This document shows, piece by piece, positions 44,462-55,479 of a DNA stretch of 64,000 nt. Numbering within the stretch: position 1 is the first letter of the stretch; every line of letters begins with the position of its first letter. The stretch comes from Vibrio lentus (GTDB lineage Bacteria > Pseudomonadota > Gammaproteobacteria > Enterobacterales > Vibrionaceae). The DNA is taken from positions 2,604,001 to 2,668,000 of the forward strand of contig NZ_JAUFQE010000002.1 in assembly GCF_030409755.1 (NCBI RefSeq), read 5' to 3'. The notes under the pieces are model-generated. The model was not told the origin of the DNA, ran no database searches, and saw only the letters and a program-made list of their open reading frames with translations. Made by a program: the position numbers and the translations under genes.

Positions 44462-45466
44462 ATGGCATTTAATCTTCGCAATCGTAACTTTCTAAAACTT
44501 CTCGACTTTACTCCTAAAGAGATTCAGTTTTTACTCGACCTGTCTGCTGACCTTAAAAAGGCTAAGTATGCAGGTACAGAGCAAAAAAAGCTTAACGGTA
44601 AAAACATCGCTTTGATCTTTGAAAAAGCATCAACTCGAACTCGATGTGCCTTTGAGGTAGCTGCTTTTGATCAAGGAGCTCAGGTCTCTTATTTGGGCCC
44701 TTCTGGTTCTCAGATTGGTCAAAAAGAATCAATGAAAGATACCGCGCGTGTATTAGGTCGTATGTACGATGGCATCGAATATCGTGGTTTTGGCCAGAGT
44801 ATTGTCGAAGATCTTGGCGCTTATGCGGGTGTGCCGGTTTGGAATGGTCTAACCGATGAGTTCCATCCAACTCAGATCTTGGCTGATTTCCTTACTATGA
44901 TCGAACATGGTCGCGGTAAACATCTGCATCAAATCAGTTTTGCTTACCTAGGAGATGCACGTAACAACATGGGTAATTCTCTGTTAGTAGGTGCAGCTAA
45001 AATGGGTATGGATATTCGCCTTGTCGCGCCTAAAGCGTTCTGGCCAGAAGAACAGCTCGTTGAAGAGTGCCAAGCTATCGCGCAAAGTACAGGTGCCAAA
45101 ATCACGCTGACAGAAGACGTTGCCGAAGGTGTGAAAGGTTGTGATTTCCTTTACACCGATGTTTGGGTTTCGATGGGTGAAGCGCCAGAAGCTTGGGACG
45201 AACGTGTGGCTGTGATGACGCCTTACCAAGTGAATATGGATGTCATAAAGCTCACTGGTAACCCTCAAGTGAAGTTCATGCATTGCCTGCCAGCTTTCCA
45301 CAACAATGAAACCGTGATCGGCCAGCAAGTCGCAGACAAATATGGAATGAACGGTTTGGAAGTAACAGACGAAGTATTTGAGTCCGACTACTCGATTGTG
45401 TTTGATGAAGCAGAGAATCGCATGCACACCATCAAAGCGGTAATGGTCGCGACACTTGGCCAATAG
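44462..45466 (+). CDS. argF: Ornithine carbamoyltransferase
   Basis: The enzyme joins carbamoyl phosphate and ornithine to give citrulline. The 334 residues are typical. The carbamoyl-phosphate site STRTR is at 57-61, [11 protein letters not shown] follows, and the ornithine-site HCLPAFHN is near 272. The N-terminus ([16 protein letters not shown]) resembles both anabolic ArgF and catabolic ArcB, so the direction of use is not settled by sequence. The ArgR-like boxes and the arcA neighbour allow either role. AAGGAGCGAGAG precedes the ATG. Confidence 0.93.
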   Translation: MAFNLRNRNFLKLLDFTPKEIQFLLDLSADLKKAKYAGTEQKKLNGKNIALIFEKASTRTRCAFEVAAFDQGAQVSYLGPSGSQIGQKESMKDTARVLGRMYDGIEYRGFGQSIVEDLGAYAGVPVWNGLTDEFHPTQILADFLTMIEHGRGKHLHQISFAYLGDARNNMGNSLLVGAAKMGMDIRLVAPKAFWPEEQLVEECQAIAQSTGAKITLTEDVAEGVKGCDFLYTDVWVSMGEAPEAWDERVAVMTPYQVNMDVIKLTGNPQVKFMHCLPAFHNNETVIGQQVADKYGMNGLEVTDEVFESDYSIVFDEAENRMHTIKAVMVATLGQ

Positions 45467-45502
45467 AGAATAATGAAAGTAAACAAAAGCTTGATGTAAT
45501 CG

Positions 45503-45530
45503 CTTGCGCTCACAAATTGAAAGCGTATAA
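45503..45530 (+). promoter_or_regulatory. pyrBI promoter
   Basis: TTGCGC (45503-45508) and the consensus TATAAT (45525-45530) are 16 bases apart. Seven bases further, AATTTG at 45538 is the expected start, the same position as in the E. coli pyrBI promoter, where reiterative U addition occurs. Confidence 0.8.
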
Positions 45531-45560
45531 TTCTCGGCAATTTGTCTGAGAGTAGTGAAA

Positions 45561-45674
45561 ATGACGCCAAGCAATGTTGTGATAAAACATAATAAAATTG
45601 TGAAAACACCAAATATTGCTCGCAAGCTAGCATGCTTGCCAGGCCGTCTATTCTGCTTTTCAGCACTTTTTTAA
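45561..45674 (+). CDS. pyrL: pyrBI operon leader peptide
   Basis: A 37-residue reading frame begins at ATG 45561, shortly after the pyrB promoter, and ends with TAA 45672-45674, inside the left base of the attenuator stem. The peptide ends RLFCFSALF, and the UUC/UUU-rich stretch fits a place where RNA polymerase would pause when UTP is low. Ribosomes reaching this point would block the terminator, as in the enterobacterial pyrBI leader. This is a functional inference from position and structure; the peptide sequence itself is not conserved. Confidence 0.72.
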   Translation: MTPSNVVIKHNKIVKTPNIARKLACLPGRLFCFSALF

Positions 45675-45700
45675 AGCCTCCCATTATGGGGGGCTTTTTT
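45673..45700 (+). terminator. pyrBI attenuator
   Basis: The arms AAAGCCTCCC and GGGGGGCTTTTTT pair around ATTAT with one G-T pair, and a T run ends the structure 33 bases before the pyrB start. The pyrL stop codon overlaps its first bases. Confidence 0.88.
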
Positions 45701-45732
45701 ATGGCCAATACATTATTGTGGGGAAGAAGATC

Positions 45733-46662
45733 ATGGCGAATTCGCTCTATCAAAAGCACATCATCTCAATTCCAGAGCTTTCTCGTGAAGAGCTAGAATT
45801 AATTGTTCAAACGGCAGGTCAACTTAAAGCTGAACCAAACCCAGAACTCATCAAGAACAAAGTTGTTGCCAGCTGCTTCTTCGAACCTTCAACACGAACT
45901 CGTCTCTCTTTTGAAACGGCTATTCAGCGCATCGGTGGTGATGTGATTGGTTTCGATAGCGGTGGTAACACGTCACTGGCGAAGAAAGGCGAAACGCTAG
46001 CAGACTCAGTACAGGTTATCTCTTCATACGTTGATGCTTACGTAATGCGCCATCCTCAAGAAGGCGCAGCGCGTCTGGCTTCTGAGTTCTCAAACGGTGT
46101 ACCTGTGATTAACGCGGGCGACGGCGCAAACCAACACCCAACACAAACGTTATTAGACCTCTTCTCTATCGCCGAAACTCAAGGCCGCCTCGACAACCTT
46201 AACGTTGCATTCGTTGGTGACCTTAAGTACGGCCGTACGGTTCACTCGCTAACTCAAGCACTAGCGAAGTTCGACAACATCTGTTTCTACTTCGTTGCTC
46301 CAGAAGCACTGGCGATGCCTGACTACATTTGTGAAGAACTTGATGAAGCGGGTATTAAGTACCAACTGCTGACAGACATGGAAGATGTGATTCCTGAGCT
46401 GGATGTTCTGTACATGACTCGAGTTCAAAAAGAACGTTTTGATGAATCGGAATACGCACACATCAAATCAGCGTACATCCTGACAGCTCCGATGTTGGAA
46501 AATGCACGTGATAACCTAAAGGTTCTTCACCCTCTTCCTCGTGTTGATGAAATTACTGTCGATGTCGATAAAACACCTTACGCTTACTACTTCCAGCAAG
46601 CTGAGAACGGTGTTTACGCTCGTGAAGCATTGCTAGCCCTTGTTCTTAACGAAACGCTGTAG
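45733..46662 (+). CDS. pyrB: Aspartate carbamoyltransferase catalytic subunit
   Basis: PyrB makes carbamoyl-aspartate, the first committed step in pyrimidine synthesis, and is allosterically controlled by PyrI. The 309 residues from ATG 45733 match the family, with carbamoyl-phosphate motif STRTR at 53-57, the [10 protein letters not shown] segment and HPLPRVDEI near the C-terminus. GGGAAGAAG precedes the ATG; a frame at 45718 is less likely. pyrI starts 12 bases downstream, and the promoter and attenuator are described separately. Confidence 0.96.
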   Translation: MANSLYQKHIISIPELSREELELIVQTAGQLKAEPNPELIKNKVVASCFFEPSTRTRLSFETAIQRIGGDVIGFDSGGNTSLAKKGETLADSVQVISSYVDAYVMRHPQEGAARLASEFSNGVPVINAGDGANQHPTQTLLDLFSIAETQGRLDNLNVAFVGDLKYGRTVHSLTQALAKFDNICFYFVAPEALAMPDYICEELDEAGIKYQLLTDMEDVIPELDVLYMTRVQKERFDESEYAHIKSAYILTAPMLENARDNLKVLHPLPRVDEITVDVDKTPYAYYFQQAENGVYAREALLALVLNETL

Positions 46663-46674
46663 AGGAGAGATATC

Positions 46675-47136
46675 ATGTCTAAAGAGACTCAATTAAAAGT
46701 TGAAGCAATCAAGAACGGAACGGTTATCGACCATATCCCAGCCAATATCGGGATCAAGGTACTCAAACTGTTCGACATGCATAACTCTAATCAGCGAGTA
46801 ACGATTGGCCTAAACCTGCCATCCTCAGCTCTAGGCGGTAAAGACTTACTCAAGATAGAGAATGTGTTTATCACTGAAGAACAGGCGAGCAAGTTAGCAC
46901 TTTACGCGCCTCACGCGACCGTAAACCAAATCGAAGATTACGAAGTGGTTAAGAAGCTACCACTAGAACTTCCTGAGCAAATCAACGATGTGTTCGAGTG
47001 TCCAAACACCAACTGTATTACTCACAATGAACCCGTTGAAAGCAGCTTTAAGATCTTTGAAAAGAAAGAAGATATTCGATTGAAGTGCAAATACTGCGAA
47101 AAAGTCTTCTCTCGTGAGATCGTGACAGAAAGATAA
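46675..47136 (+). CDS. pyrI: Aspartate carbamoyltransferase regulatory subunit
   Basis: PyrI binds ATP, CTP and UTP and transmits the allosteric signal to PyrB. The 153 residues are exactly the E. coli length. The zinc cysteines C109, C114, C138 and C141 are all present (CPNTNC and CKYC), as is the nucleotide-binding N-terminal half with [23 protein letters not shown] precedes the ATG. It ends the pyrBI unit, with a terminator 40 bases downstream. Confidence 0.96.
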   Translation: MSKETQLKVEAIKNGTVIDHIPANIGIKVLKLFDMHNSNQRVTIGLNLPSSALGGKDLLKIENVFITEEQASKLALYAPHATVNQIEDYEVVKKLPLELPEQINDVFECPNTNCITHNEPVESSFKIFEKKEDIRLKCKYCEKVFSREIVTER

Positions 47137-47174
47137 CGTCATACGGCAACACCGATCGAACGCAAAAACTATTC

Positions 47175-47200
47175 AATACCTCGCCTGTGCGGGGTATTTT
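47175..47200 (+). terminator. Terminator after pyrI
   Basis: The arms AATACCTCGC and GCGGGGTATT pair with one G-T pair around CTGT, followed by T residues. Confidence 0.78.
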
Positions 47201-47271
47201 GCTCTTTACCTATCCTAAGTTTGAAGGCACACTAAAAATCGCTTTTTATCCAATAACTGATGGAATAACCA

Positions 47272-47661
47272 ATGACTAAAGTACTTCACACAGAATCTGC
47301 TCCAGCTGCAATCGGCCCATACGTACAAGGTGTTGACCTTGGCAATATGGTTCTGACTTCTGGTCAAATCCCAGTAAACCCAGCAACTGGTGAAGTATCT
47401 GCAGATATCGCAGTGCAAGCTCGCCAATCTCTAGACAACGTTCAAGCGGTTGTTGAAGCTTCTGGCCTGACTGTAAAAGACATCGTAAAACTAACGGTAT
47501 TCGTTAAAGACCTAAACGACTTCGGTACAGTAAACGAAGTTTACGGTAAATTCTTTGATGAGCACGGTGTTGCAAACTACCCTGCACGTTCATGTGTTGA
47601 AGTAGCGCGTCTGCCAAAAGATGTAGGTATCGAGATCGAAGCTATTGCGGTTCGCAAATAG
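47272..47661 (+). CDS. ridA: 2-iminobutanoate/2-iminopropanoate deaminase RidA
   Basis: RidA hydrolyses reactive enamines and imines made by PLP enzymes such as threonine dehydratase, and so protects other PLP enzymes. The 129-residue YjgF/YER057c/UK114 protein contains GPYVQGVDLGNMVLTSGQIP and the conserved arginine in NYPARSCVEVARLP. It follows pyrBI at 135 bases and has its own terminator. It lies in the same pyrimidine/arginine neighbourhood as in E. coli. Confidence 0.95.
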   Translation: MTKVLHTESAPAAIGPYVQGVDLGNMVLTSGQIPVNPATGEVSADIAVQARQSLDNVQAVVEASGLTVKDIVKLTVFVKDLNDFGTVNEVYGKFFDEHGVANYPARSCVEVARLPKDVGIEIEAIAVRK

Positions 47662-47729
47662 GTTTTAATATCTAGAATAAACGGTTTCTAGTAAACAAGT
47701 TGACATAAAGCTGAGCGTTTATCAGATAC

Positions 47730-47760
47730 AAAAAAGGTTGCCCAATTGGCAACCTTTTTT
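47730..47760. terminator. Bidirectional terminator between ridA and plsC
   Basis: The arms AAAAAAGGTTGCC and GGCAACCTTTTTT surround CAATT and lie between convergent genes. Confidence 0.9.
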
Positions 47761-47785
47761 ATTGTTCATCGTTTCGCTTAGATGA

Positions 47786-48511
47786 TTACTTCTTATTAAG
47801 CTCAACCACTTCTTTGTCTAACTCTTCAAGCTTCGCAGCCATCTGCTCACGAGCTAGGTTAGCCAGTTGACGAACATTAGACTTATCGTAATCTTCAGTG
47901 CTGATTGGTGGCAGCATTTCAACAATCACATGACCATTGTTCCAACGGTTCAGCTTCACGCCACCTGTTGAGCTACATACGATAGGGATAATAGGTAAGC
48001 CAGCGCCAATCGCAGCATGGAAAGCACCCGTTTTGAATGGCAACAAACCACGACCACGAGAACGAGTCCCCTCAGGGAACATCCATACTGAAACATCACT
48101 CTCTTTAAGGCTAGTAACCACTTGGTCAATCGTACCTACCGCTTTGCTGCGGTTAGCTCGGTCAATTAGGATATTACCCGTCAGCCAATACAGCTGACCA
48201 AAAAGAGGCATCCACGCTAAGCTCTTCTTACCAACAGTCACAACCTTAGGTGTTACCGCTGATGAAATCGTGAATAGATCCCAGCTGTTTTGGTGGTTTG
48301 CAACGTAAACATGTTGGCCACGAGAGTAAGCATCTTCCGGGATACGAAGCTCTAACTTCATACCAAAGATTTTCGACATGCGACCGAAATAACGACCAAA
48401 GGTAAATACGTGTTTCGGGTTGCGTGGGCTTAGTAAACAGTAACCACACCCAAATACAAACATAAGAATCGCAAATATCGCCACTGCGAAAATACGTAAT
48501 ATTGCTATCAT
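47786..48511 (-). CDS. plsC: 1-acyl-sn-glycerol-3-phosphate acyltransferase
   Basis: PlsC adds the second acyl chain to lysophosphatidic acid to form phosphatidic acid at the inner membrane. The 241 residues from 48511 start with a hydrophobic anchor (MIAILRIFAVAIFAILMF). The catalytic HX4D motif is NHQNSWD (H73, D78), and the acceptor motif FPEGTRSRGRGLLPFKTGAF is intact. I chose 48511 because GAGGAACAAA precedes it; the longer frame begins with TTG at 48532. The gene lies downstream of murA on the same strand, with a terminator-like hairpin between. Confidence 0.93.
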   Translation of the reverse strand: MIAILRIFAVAIFAILMFVFGCGYCLLSPRNPKHVFTFGRYFGRMSKIFGMKLELRIPEDAYSRGQHVYVANHQNSWDLFTISSAVTPKVVTVGKKSLAWMPLFGQLYWLTGNILIDRANRSKAVGTIDQVVTSLKESDVSVWMFPEGTRSRGRGLLPFKTGAFHAAIGAGLPIIPIVCSSTGGVKLNRWNNGHVIVEMLPPISTEDYDKSNVRQLANLAREQMAAKLEELDKEVVELNKK

Positions 48512-48591
48512 TTTGTTCCTCACAACCGCCAAGTTGATTCATCTATTTGCACAAAATAAGCAATAGATTCACTGGCGGTAAATACAACTAT

Positions 48592-48620
48592 AAAAAAGCC
48601 GAAACCAAGGTTCCGACTTT
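48592..48620 (-). terminator. Terminator after murA
   Basis: On the minus strand AAAGTCGGAACC pairs with GGTTTCGGCTTTT around a TT loop with one mismatch. Confidence 0.72.
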
Positions 48621-48661
48621 TCTGTTTTCATCTTACTGATTCATGAACTCACTAACCTAAG

Positions 48662-50190
<1,529 letters not shown>

Positions 50191-50203
50191 AAATAGCTCC
50201 TGC

Positions 50204-50512
50204 CTAATTTTTTATGTGTTCTGCCATCATTGGCTGGATATTGCTCAATTGGAACAACGTTCGTAATTGTTCTGGCACGAAACTGAGCATTATATGACAG
50301 TTTTGATTTTTTGCATGCTCTAATAAGTGAATTAGCATCACCATTCCTGCTGAATCGACCCGATTTATATGGCTAAGGTCAATTTCAACGCTCGATTCCG
50401 TTGTTTGCCACTTTTCCAATATTCGCCAGATTGCAGGAACGCTGTCTCGGTCGATATCACCGAGCAGCTGATACTCTTTAGAGCTTAGTGCTTGCCATTG
50501 AGAATGGCTCAT
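50204..50512 (-). CDS. mlaB: Phospholipid transport STAS protein MlaB
   Basis: MlaB is a cytoplasmic STAS-domain subunit that activates the MlaFE ABC transporter. The 102-residue protein carries [20 protein letters not shown], the STAS core with the conserved serine after D. Its start overlaps the mlaC stop (TAATG at 50514-50510), showing translational coupling. Confidence 0.9.
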   Translation of the reverse strand: MSHSQWQALSSKEYQLLGDIDRDSVPAIWRILEKWQTTESSVEIDLSHINRVDSAGMVMLIHLLEHAKNQNCHIMLSFVPEQLRTLFQLSNIQPMMAEHIKN

Positions 50513-51171
50513 TATTTGTTGCTCTCAAAACGAATGGGCTGCGCTGCCAATTTCTCTAGTTCGTCAGCAACTTGTAAGATGCCTTCTTGACGAATTTTAG
50601 TATTCCACTCTGACTGCTTGCTTGATAATAGACTAATACCTTCAGCAACCATATCGAATGCCTTCCATTCGCCTGACTTCTTGTCTTTGCGTAACTTAAA
50701 TTCAAGCTTAATGTTTGGTCGCGGCGTATCAATGATATCGACCTTTATACTCGTAATACGGCTATCCGCTTTGATTTTTGGTTCTGGACCAAATTGAATC
50801 GTCTGATCCGTGTACTGCGTCAGTACTTGAGCATAAGAAGAAACGAGGTACTTACGGAATGAATCGATAAATACACGCACGTCTTTTCTGTCCGCACCTT
50901 TTAGGTTTGGCCCTAACAACTTAAGTGCTGCATATTGAGCGTTCACATAAGGCATCAATTCTTCTTCTACAATAACCTTCAATAATTCAGGATCATTGTG
51001 GATGTTCTCTTGTTCGTTCTTCAGGCGTTCAAAAGACACTTCGGCTACTTGAGTCATCATCTGATAAGGCTGAGTGCGATCAATCGATTCTTCAGCAAGA
51101 ACTTGAGTCGACATCAGCAAAGCAACCGCTGTTATAAACCATTTTTTCAATAGGCTATTCGTCTTTAACAT
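50512..51171 (-). CDS. mlaC: Phospholipid shuttle MlaC, periplasmic
   Basis: MlaC ferries phospholipids between the outer-membrane MlaA complex and the inner-membrane MlaFEDB. The product is 219 residues from 51171, with a signal peptide MLKTNSLLKKWFITAVALLM that ends near VLAEE (residue 26). The mature part has NAQYAALKLLGPNLKGADRK and a C-terminal SEWNTKIRQEG-type ending. The start at 51171 has GGAG eight bases upstream and lies 4 bases after the mlaD stop; the longer frame from 51210 would lack a signal sequence start. Confidence 0.92.
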   Translation of the reverse strand: MLKTNSLLKKWFITAVALLMSTQVLAEESIDRTQPYQMMTQVAEVSFERLKNEQENIHNDPELLKVIVEEELMPYVNAQYAALKLLGPNLKGADRKDVRVFIDSFRKYLVSSYAQVLTQYTDQTIQFGPEPKIKADSRITSIKVDIIDTPRPNIKLEFKLRKDKKSGEWKAFDMVAEGISLLSSKQSEWNTKIRQEGILQVADELEKLAAQPIRFESNK

Positions 51172-51175
51172 GAGA

Positions 51176-51667
51176 CTACTCCTTAGCTTCATTATCATCA
51201 GAACCGCCAACGCTATACAGCACTTGGCCTATCAAATCTTCGAGCACTAATGCTGATTTGGTGTCTTCAATCGAGTCACCATCAACCAACATCTCTTCAT
51301 CTTCAAAAATGAAGCCCGGAACAAGGCTGATGTACTGCTCACCAATTAAACCAGACGTTAAAATTTGAGCACTAGAGGTATCAGGAAATTGTGAGTACTT
51401 CGCATCAATAGACAGTTCAACCACAGGGAGATAGCTTTCAGTATCAAGCTGAATGCTCTGAACTCGGCCAACAACCACGCCACCCACCTTTACCGGAGAG
51501 CGAACTTTCAGGCTACCAATGTTGTCAAAGGTCGCTTTTAAGTTGTAAGTATGGTTTGAACCTAGACCTTTTACGTCAGCGACTTGAAAGATCATGATTA
51601 AGATTGCGCAAATTCCGGCAATAACAAAGGTGCCGACCCATAATTCTAATTTTCGAGTTTGTTGCAT
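51176..51667 (-). CDS. mlaD: Phospholipid transport substrate-binding subunit MlaD
   Basis: MlaD is an inner-membrane anchored MCE protein that forms a hexameric ring on MlaE. The 163-residue protein has one N-terminal membrane segment (about 8-28). The MCE domain follows, with VRSPVKVGGVVVGRVQSI, ILTSGLIGEQYISLVPGF and the extended tail. It lies 2 bases after mlaE and 4 bases before mlaC. Confidence 0.94.
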   Translation of the reverse strand: MQQTRKLELWVGTFVIAGICAILIMIFQVADVKGLGSNHTYNLKATFDNIGSLKVRSPVKVGGVVVGRVQSIQLDTESYLPVVELSIDAKYSQFPDTSSAQILTSGLIGEQYISLVPGFIFEDEEMLVDGDSIEDTKSALVLEDLIGQVLYSVGGSDDNEAKE

Positions 51668-51669
51668 GA

Positions 51670-52449
51670 TTAATTCCCAAACATCAATGCGGTAAGAACA
51701 AAATCTAGCCCTAATACCGCTAGAGAAGAGTGCACTACAGTGCGTGTGGTTGCTTGACTAATACCTTCAGAGGTCGGTACTGCATCATAACCATTGAAAA
51801 GCGCGATCCACGTTACGGTGATAGCGAAGACCATACATTTGATCATGCTGTTGCCAATATCTCGACCCAGCTCAACAGAAGATTGCATCGCAGACCAAAA
51901 GCTACCGTGGTCGATGCCTTTCCAATCAACACCCACTAGCTGACCGCCCCAAATACCTACCGCCATAAAGATCATCGCAAGCAATGGCATAGAGATAAGC
52001 CCAGCCCAAAGTCGTGGTGCAATAATGCGTTTAAGAGGATCAACGGCCATCATTTCAAGGCTAGAGATCTGCTCCGTCGCTTTCATTAAGCCAATTTCAG
52101 CCGTTAACGCAGAACCAGCACGCCCAGCAAATAAAAGCGCGGTTACCACAGGGCCGAGTTCACGTAGCAACGACAGCGCGACCATCTGCCCAAGGTTACC
52201 TTCAGCACCGTAATCAATTAATACGACATAACCCTGTAGGCTAAGTACCATGCCAATAAACAGACCCGAAACCAAAATAATAGCTAGTGACTGAACGCCA
52301 ACGCTATAAAGTTGTTTAACTAATAAAGGGAAGTTTTTTAGTCTCGGGACGCCAAACAAGGCGCCAAATAACATCAGGCTTGCTCGACCAAATGACTCGC
52401 AGATCGCAAGTGTTCGTTTGCCGACACCCGCAATAGTTTTCGCAATCAT
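51670..52449 (-). CDS. mlaE: Phospholipid ABC transporter permease MlaE
   Basis: MlaE is the membrane permease of the MlaFEDB complex. The 259-residue protein has about five membrane segments and the family motifs [26 protein letters not shown], [15 protein letters not shown] and the [18 protein letters not shown] cytoplasmic end. The start lies one base after the mlaF stop codon, typical of this operon. Confidence 0.94.
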   Translation of the reverse strand: MIAKTIAGVGKRTLAICESFGRASLMLFGALFGVPRLKNFPLLVKQLYSVGVQSLAIILVSGLFIGMVLSLQGYVVLIDYGAEGNLGQMVALSLLRELGPVVTALLFAGRAGSALTAEIGLMKATEQISSLEMMAVDPLKRIIAPRLWAGLISMPLLAMIFMAVGIWGGQLVGVDWKGIDHGSFWSAMQSSVELGRDIGNSMIKCMVFAITVTWIALFNGYDAVPTSEGISQATTRTVVHSSLAVLGLDFVLTALMFGN

Positions 52450-52450
52450 A

Positions 52451-53245
52451 TTAAAACAAATCCTTTTCTAGACTCTTTGCCGGGAACCGAAACGGCACAG
52501 GGCCATCCGCATCACCCAGCAAAAATTGCTGCACTCTTGGATCGTCATTGTTGTACAGTTCTTCGGGAGATCCAGCAGCAATAATTTTACTATCAGCCAT
52601 TAGGTAAACCCAATCAGCAATACTCATCACTTCTGGAACATCGTGAGAAACGACAATCGAGGTTAAACCCAAGGCTTGATTCAGATTGCGAATAAGCTCA
52701 ACTAAAACACCCATGGTGATTGGGTCTTGGCCAACAAAAGGCTCATCATACATAATCAGTTCCGGATCCAAAGCAATCGCACGAGCCAACGCCGCTCGTC
52801 TTGCCATGCCACCGGATAACTCACTCGGCATCAATTGAGCCGCACCACGCAACCCTACCGCTTCAAGTTTAAGCAAAACCACAGTACGAATGAATTTCTC
52901 GTTAAGCTCAGTATGTTCTCGAAGGGGGAATGCCACGTTATCAAAGACATTGAGATCCGTAAAAAGTGCACCCGATTGAAAAAGCATGCTCATTTTTTTA
53001 CGGGCTTGGTATAACTTACGACGTGACAATGCAGGGATATTATCGCCATCAAACCACACTTCCCCAGCATCTGGAGGCAGTTGACCGCCAATCAAACGGA
53101 GTAAGGTGGTTTTACCAATCCCAGACGGTCCCATGATTGCAGTAATTTTGCCTTGAGGTACCTCTAAGCTAATATCATCAAAGATAACTCGCTCGCCTCG
53201 AGAGAAGCTGAGATTTTTAACCTTCACAAGCTCAGTATTCAACAT
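52451..53245 (-). CDS. mlaF: Phospholipid ABC transporter ATP-binding protein MlaF
   Basis: MlaF is the ATPase that drives the Mla phospholipid transporter. With the start at 53245 it has 264 residues. The Walker A GPSGIGKT lies at 39-46, the signature region [15 protein letters not shown] and the Walker [13 protein letters not shown] follow, and the H-loop is in VVSHDVPEV. The longer frame at 53278 has no better ribosome site. It heads the mlaFEDCB-ibaG-murA operon and is divergent from yrbG, with 260 bases in between. Confidence 0.94.
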   Translation of the reverse strand: MLNTELVKVKNLSFSRGERVIFDDISLEVPQGKITAIMGPSGIGKTTLLRLIGGQLPPDAGEVWFDGDNIPALSRRKLYQARKKMSMLFQSGALFTDLNVFDNVAFPLREHTELNEKFIRTVVLLKLEAVGLRGAAQLMPSELSGGMARRAALARAIALDPELIMYDEPFVGQDPITMGVLVELIRNLNQALGLTSIVVSHDVPEVMSIADWVYLMADSKIIAAGSPEELYNNDDPRVQQFLLGDADGPVPFRFPAKSLEKDLF

Positions 53246-53507
53246 AACCTGTTGTTTCCTTGCTCTAAAAAACATCAATTATGGCTGTAATAATAATGAG
53301 TCTACTTTAGAATTAAAAGCACTGTTCGATTAATTACACAAAACAAAAAGACAGGCAGGGATTTGAAAGCATTGAAAAATTCACCTTTCGGGTACATTTC
53401 TTTACCACTAACCCGGAATTAATTTGTAGAGTGACTTCCCTTTTATCTATCAACAAGTCAAAATTAGCGGTTAATTCTCCGTTTTTTATTAATTTTTAGG
53501 AATCATC

Positions 53508-54473
53508 ATGCTTGAAGCGATTGCGTTTCTCATTATCGGTCTAGGTTTTTTGGTGTGGAGTGCAGATAAACTGGTTTATGGAGCCGCTGCTCTTGCCCGC
53601 AACTTCGGTATTTCACCTTTAGTTATCGGTATGACGATTCTTGCAATGGGATCTTCTGCGCCAGAAATGATGGTTTCAGCAACAGCTGCTCTCGACGGAA
53701 AAACAGATACAGCAGTTGGTAACGTTTTAGGTTCTAACATCGCTAACATCGCTCTGATTTTAGGTATTACAGCGCTTATTAAGCCACTATCTATCAGCTC
53801 TGGTGTGATTCGCCGTGAACTACCATTGATGATTGGTGTCACTCTACTTGCAGGCGCTTTGCTGTGGGACAACCATTTAGGGTTCTACGAAGGCGTGTTG
53901 TTGTTTGTTCTTTTTGCCGCATTCTTATTCGCAATGCTACAAATCAGCCGCAGTGAGAAAAAGAATGGTGATGCCTTTCTTGAAGAGCAAGAATCTGAAG
54001 TTCCTGAAGGCGTAAGCAACCCTAAAGCCGCAATGTGGGTTGTGGTTGGTCTAATTGTTCTGCCTCTCGCTGCCAATATGTTGGTTGATAACGCGGTTGT
54101 TATCGCGAAGTTCTTTGGCATGAGCGACCTTGTAATTGGTTTAACCATCATTGCCGTTGGCACTAGCCTACCTGAACTTGCAGCCTCTCTTGCTGGTGTA
54201 ATGAAGGGTGAAGATGACATGGCCGTGGGTAATATCATCGGTTCAAACGTATTCAACATTCTCGCGGTTATGGGTATTCCGGGCATCTTAAATCCATCAA
54301 TCTTGAGTGAATTTGCGATGGGTCGTGATTTCTGGGTAATGCTAGGCGTATCGCTACTGCTTGTTGTAATGGCACTCGGTAAATCTCGCAGTGTGAATCG
54401 TATTGAAGGTGGCGTATTGATTGTGACGTTTGTGGCGTATCAAAGTTACCTACTAATGAACATGTCAGCTTAA
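53508..54473 (+). CDS. yrbG: Calcium/sodium antiporter of the CaCA family
   Basis: The inner-membrane exchanger has 321 residues and about ten membrane segments in two inverted halves. Each half carries the alpha-repeat signature: GSSAPEMMVSATAALDGK and GTSLPELAASLAGVMKG, both with the ion-binding glutamates. The loop between the halves (about 145-165) is charged. A calcium/sodium role is assigned by family; transport was not tested here. It heads the yrbG-kdsD-kdsC-lptCAB cluster. Confidence 0.9.
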   Translation: MLEAIAFLIIGLGFLVWSADKLVYGAAALARNFGISPLVIGMTILAMGSSAPEMMVSATAALDGKTDTAVGNVLGSNIANIALILGITALIKPLSISSGVIRRELPLMIGVTLLAGALLWDNHLGFYEGVLLFVLFAAFLFAMLQISRSEKKNGDAFLEEQESEVPEGVSNPKAAMWVVVGLIVLPLAANMLVDNAVVIAKFFGMSDLVIGLTIIAVGTSLPELAASLAGVMKGEDDMAVGNIIGSNVFNILAVMGIPGILNPSILSEFAMGRDFWVMLGVSLLLVVMALGKSRSVNRIEGGVLIVTFVAYQSYLLMNMSA

Positions 54474-54507
54474 TTATTGATTTAACTTCCCGTACTTGGA
54501 GTATTTG

Positions 54508-55479
54508 ATGTCTCAGTCATTCGATTATCGCAGTGTTGCAAAGCAAGTTTTAGAAACCGAAGTTGCAGGTCTTACTCAATTAGACCAATATTTTAATGAT
54601 GATTTTTGCAAAGCTTGCGACCTTATCCTGAACAACAAAGGAAAAGTGGTTGTGATGGGCATGGGGAAATCTGGTCACATCGGTAACAAAATAGCAGCAA
54701 CATTGGCAAGTACAGGTACATCCGCTTTCTTCGTACACCCTGGGGAAGCCGCACACGGTGATCTAGGCATGATCGGAGCTGGTGATGTTGTGATAGCGAT
54801 ATCCAACTCGGGTGAATCAGGTGAGATCCTGAGCCTATTCCCAGTCCTGAAGCGTTTGAACATCAAGATCATCAGCATGACTGGTAAGCCAGCTTCAAAC
54901 ATGGCGACGTTATCTGATATTCATTTGCAAATATCCGTGCCAGAAGAAGCGTGTCCATTAGGGCTTGCGCCAACAACCAGCACCACGGCAACCTTGGTGA
55001 TGGGTGATGCATTAGCCGTCGCACTTTTACAAGCCAGAGGCTTTACTGCGCAAGATTTTGCTTTGTCTCACCCTGGCGGCGCTTTGGGTCGACAACTATT
55101 ATTGAAGCTTGAAGATATCATGCACACAGGTGATGCACTTCCTGTCGTTGCACCTAACGCCCTAGTCAGAGATGCTCTACTAGAGATATCGCAGAAAGGT
55201 CTCGGTATGACCGCGGTTGTTGGCGATGACGGTCAAATGGCAGGTATTTTTACCGACGGTGATTTACGTCGTATCCTAGACAAGCGCGTTGATATTCATA
55301 GCACGCAGATCGGCGATGTAATGACACAAAACCCAACCGTAGCAGAGCCAAATATGCTCGCGGTTGAAGGCTTAAATCTGATGCAAGCAAAAAGCATTAA
55401 TGGCTTGATGTTATGTCATGAAGGCAAGCTCGTCGGTGCCCTCAATATGCATGACTTACTCAAAGCAGGAGTAATGTAA
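54508..55479 (+). CDS. kdsD: D-arabinose 5-phosphate isomerase
   Basis: KdsD converts ribulose 5-phosphate to arabinose 5-phosphate, the first step to Kdo for LPS. The product is 323 residues from 54508 (GGAG precedes it; the frame opens at 54496). It has an N-terminal SIS domain with VVMGMGKSGHIGNKIAATLA and SNSGESGEIL. Two CBS domains lie after residue 202, with IFTDGDLRRIL. The stop overlaps the kdsC start (TAATG). Confidence 0.95.
   Translation: MSQSFDYRSVAKQVLETEVAGLTQLDQYFNDDFCKACDLILNNKGKVVVMGMGKSGHIGNKIAATLASTGTSAFFVHPGEAAHGDLGMIGAGDVVIAISNSGESGEILSLFPVLKRLNIKIISMTGKPASNMATLSDIHLQISVPEEACPLGLAPTTSTTATLVMGDALAVALLQARGFTAQDFALSHPGGALGRQLLLKLEDIMHTGDALPVVAPNALVRDALLEISQKGLGMTAVVGDDGQMAGIFTDGDLRRILDKRVDIHSTQIGDVMTQNPTVAEPNMLAVEGLNLMQAKSINGLMLCHEGKLVGALNMHDLLKAGVM

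Noticed and set aside
44984..45625. 213-codon antisense frame over argF and the pyr leader
   Set aside because: It opposes a highly conserved enzyme gene and its sequence is typical of a reverse-frame shadow.
53279..53507. Sought gene in the mlaF-yrbG interval
   Set aside because: The 229-262 bases between the divergent genes are AT-rich and fit promoter DNA; no coding frame is visible.
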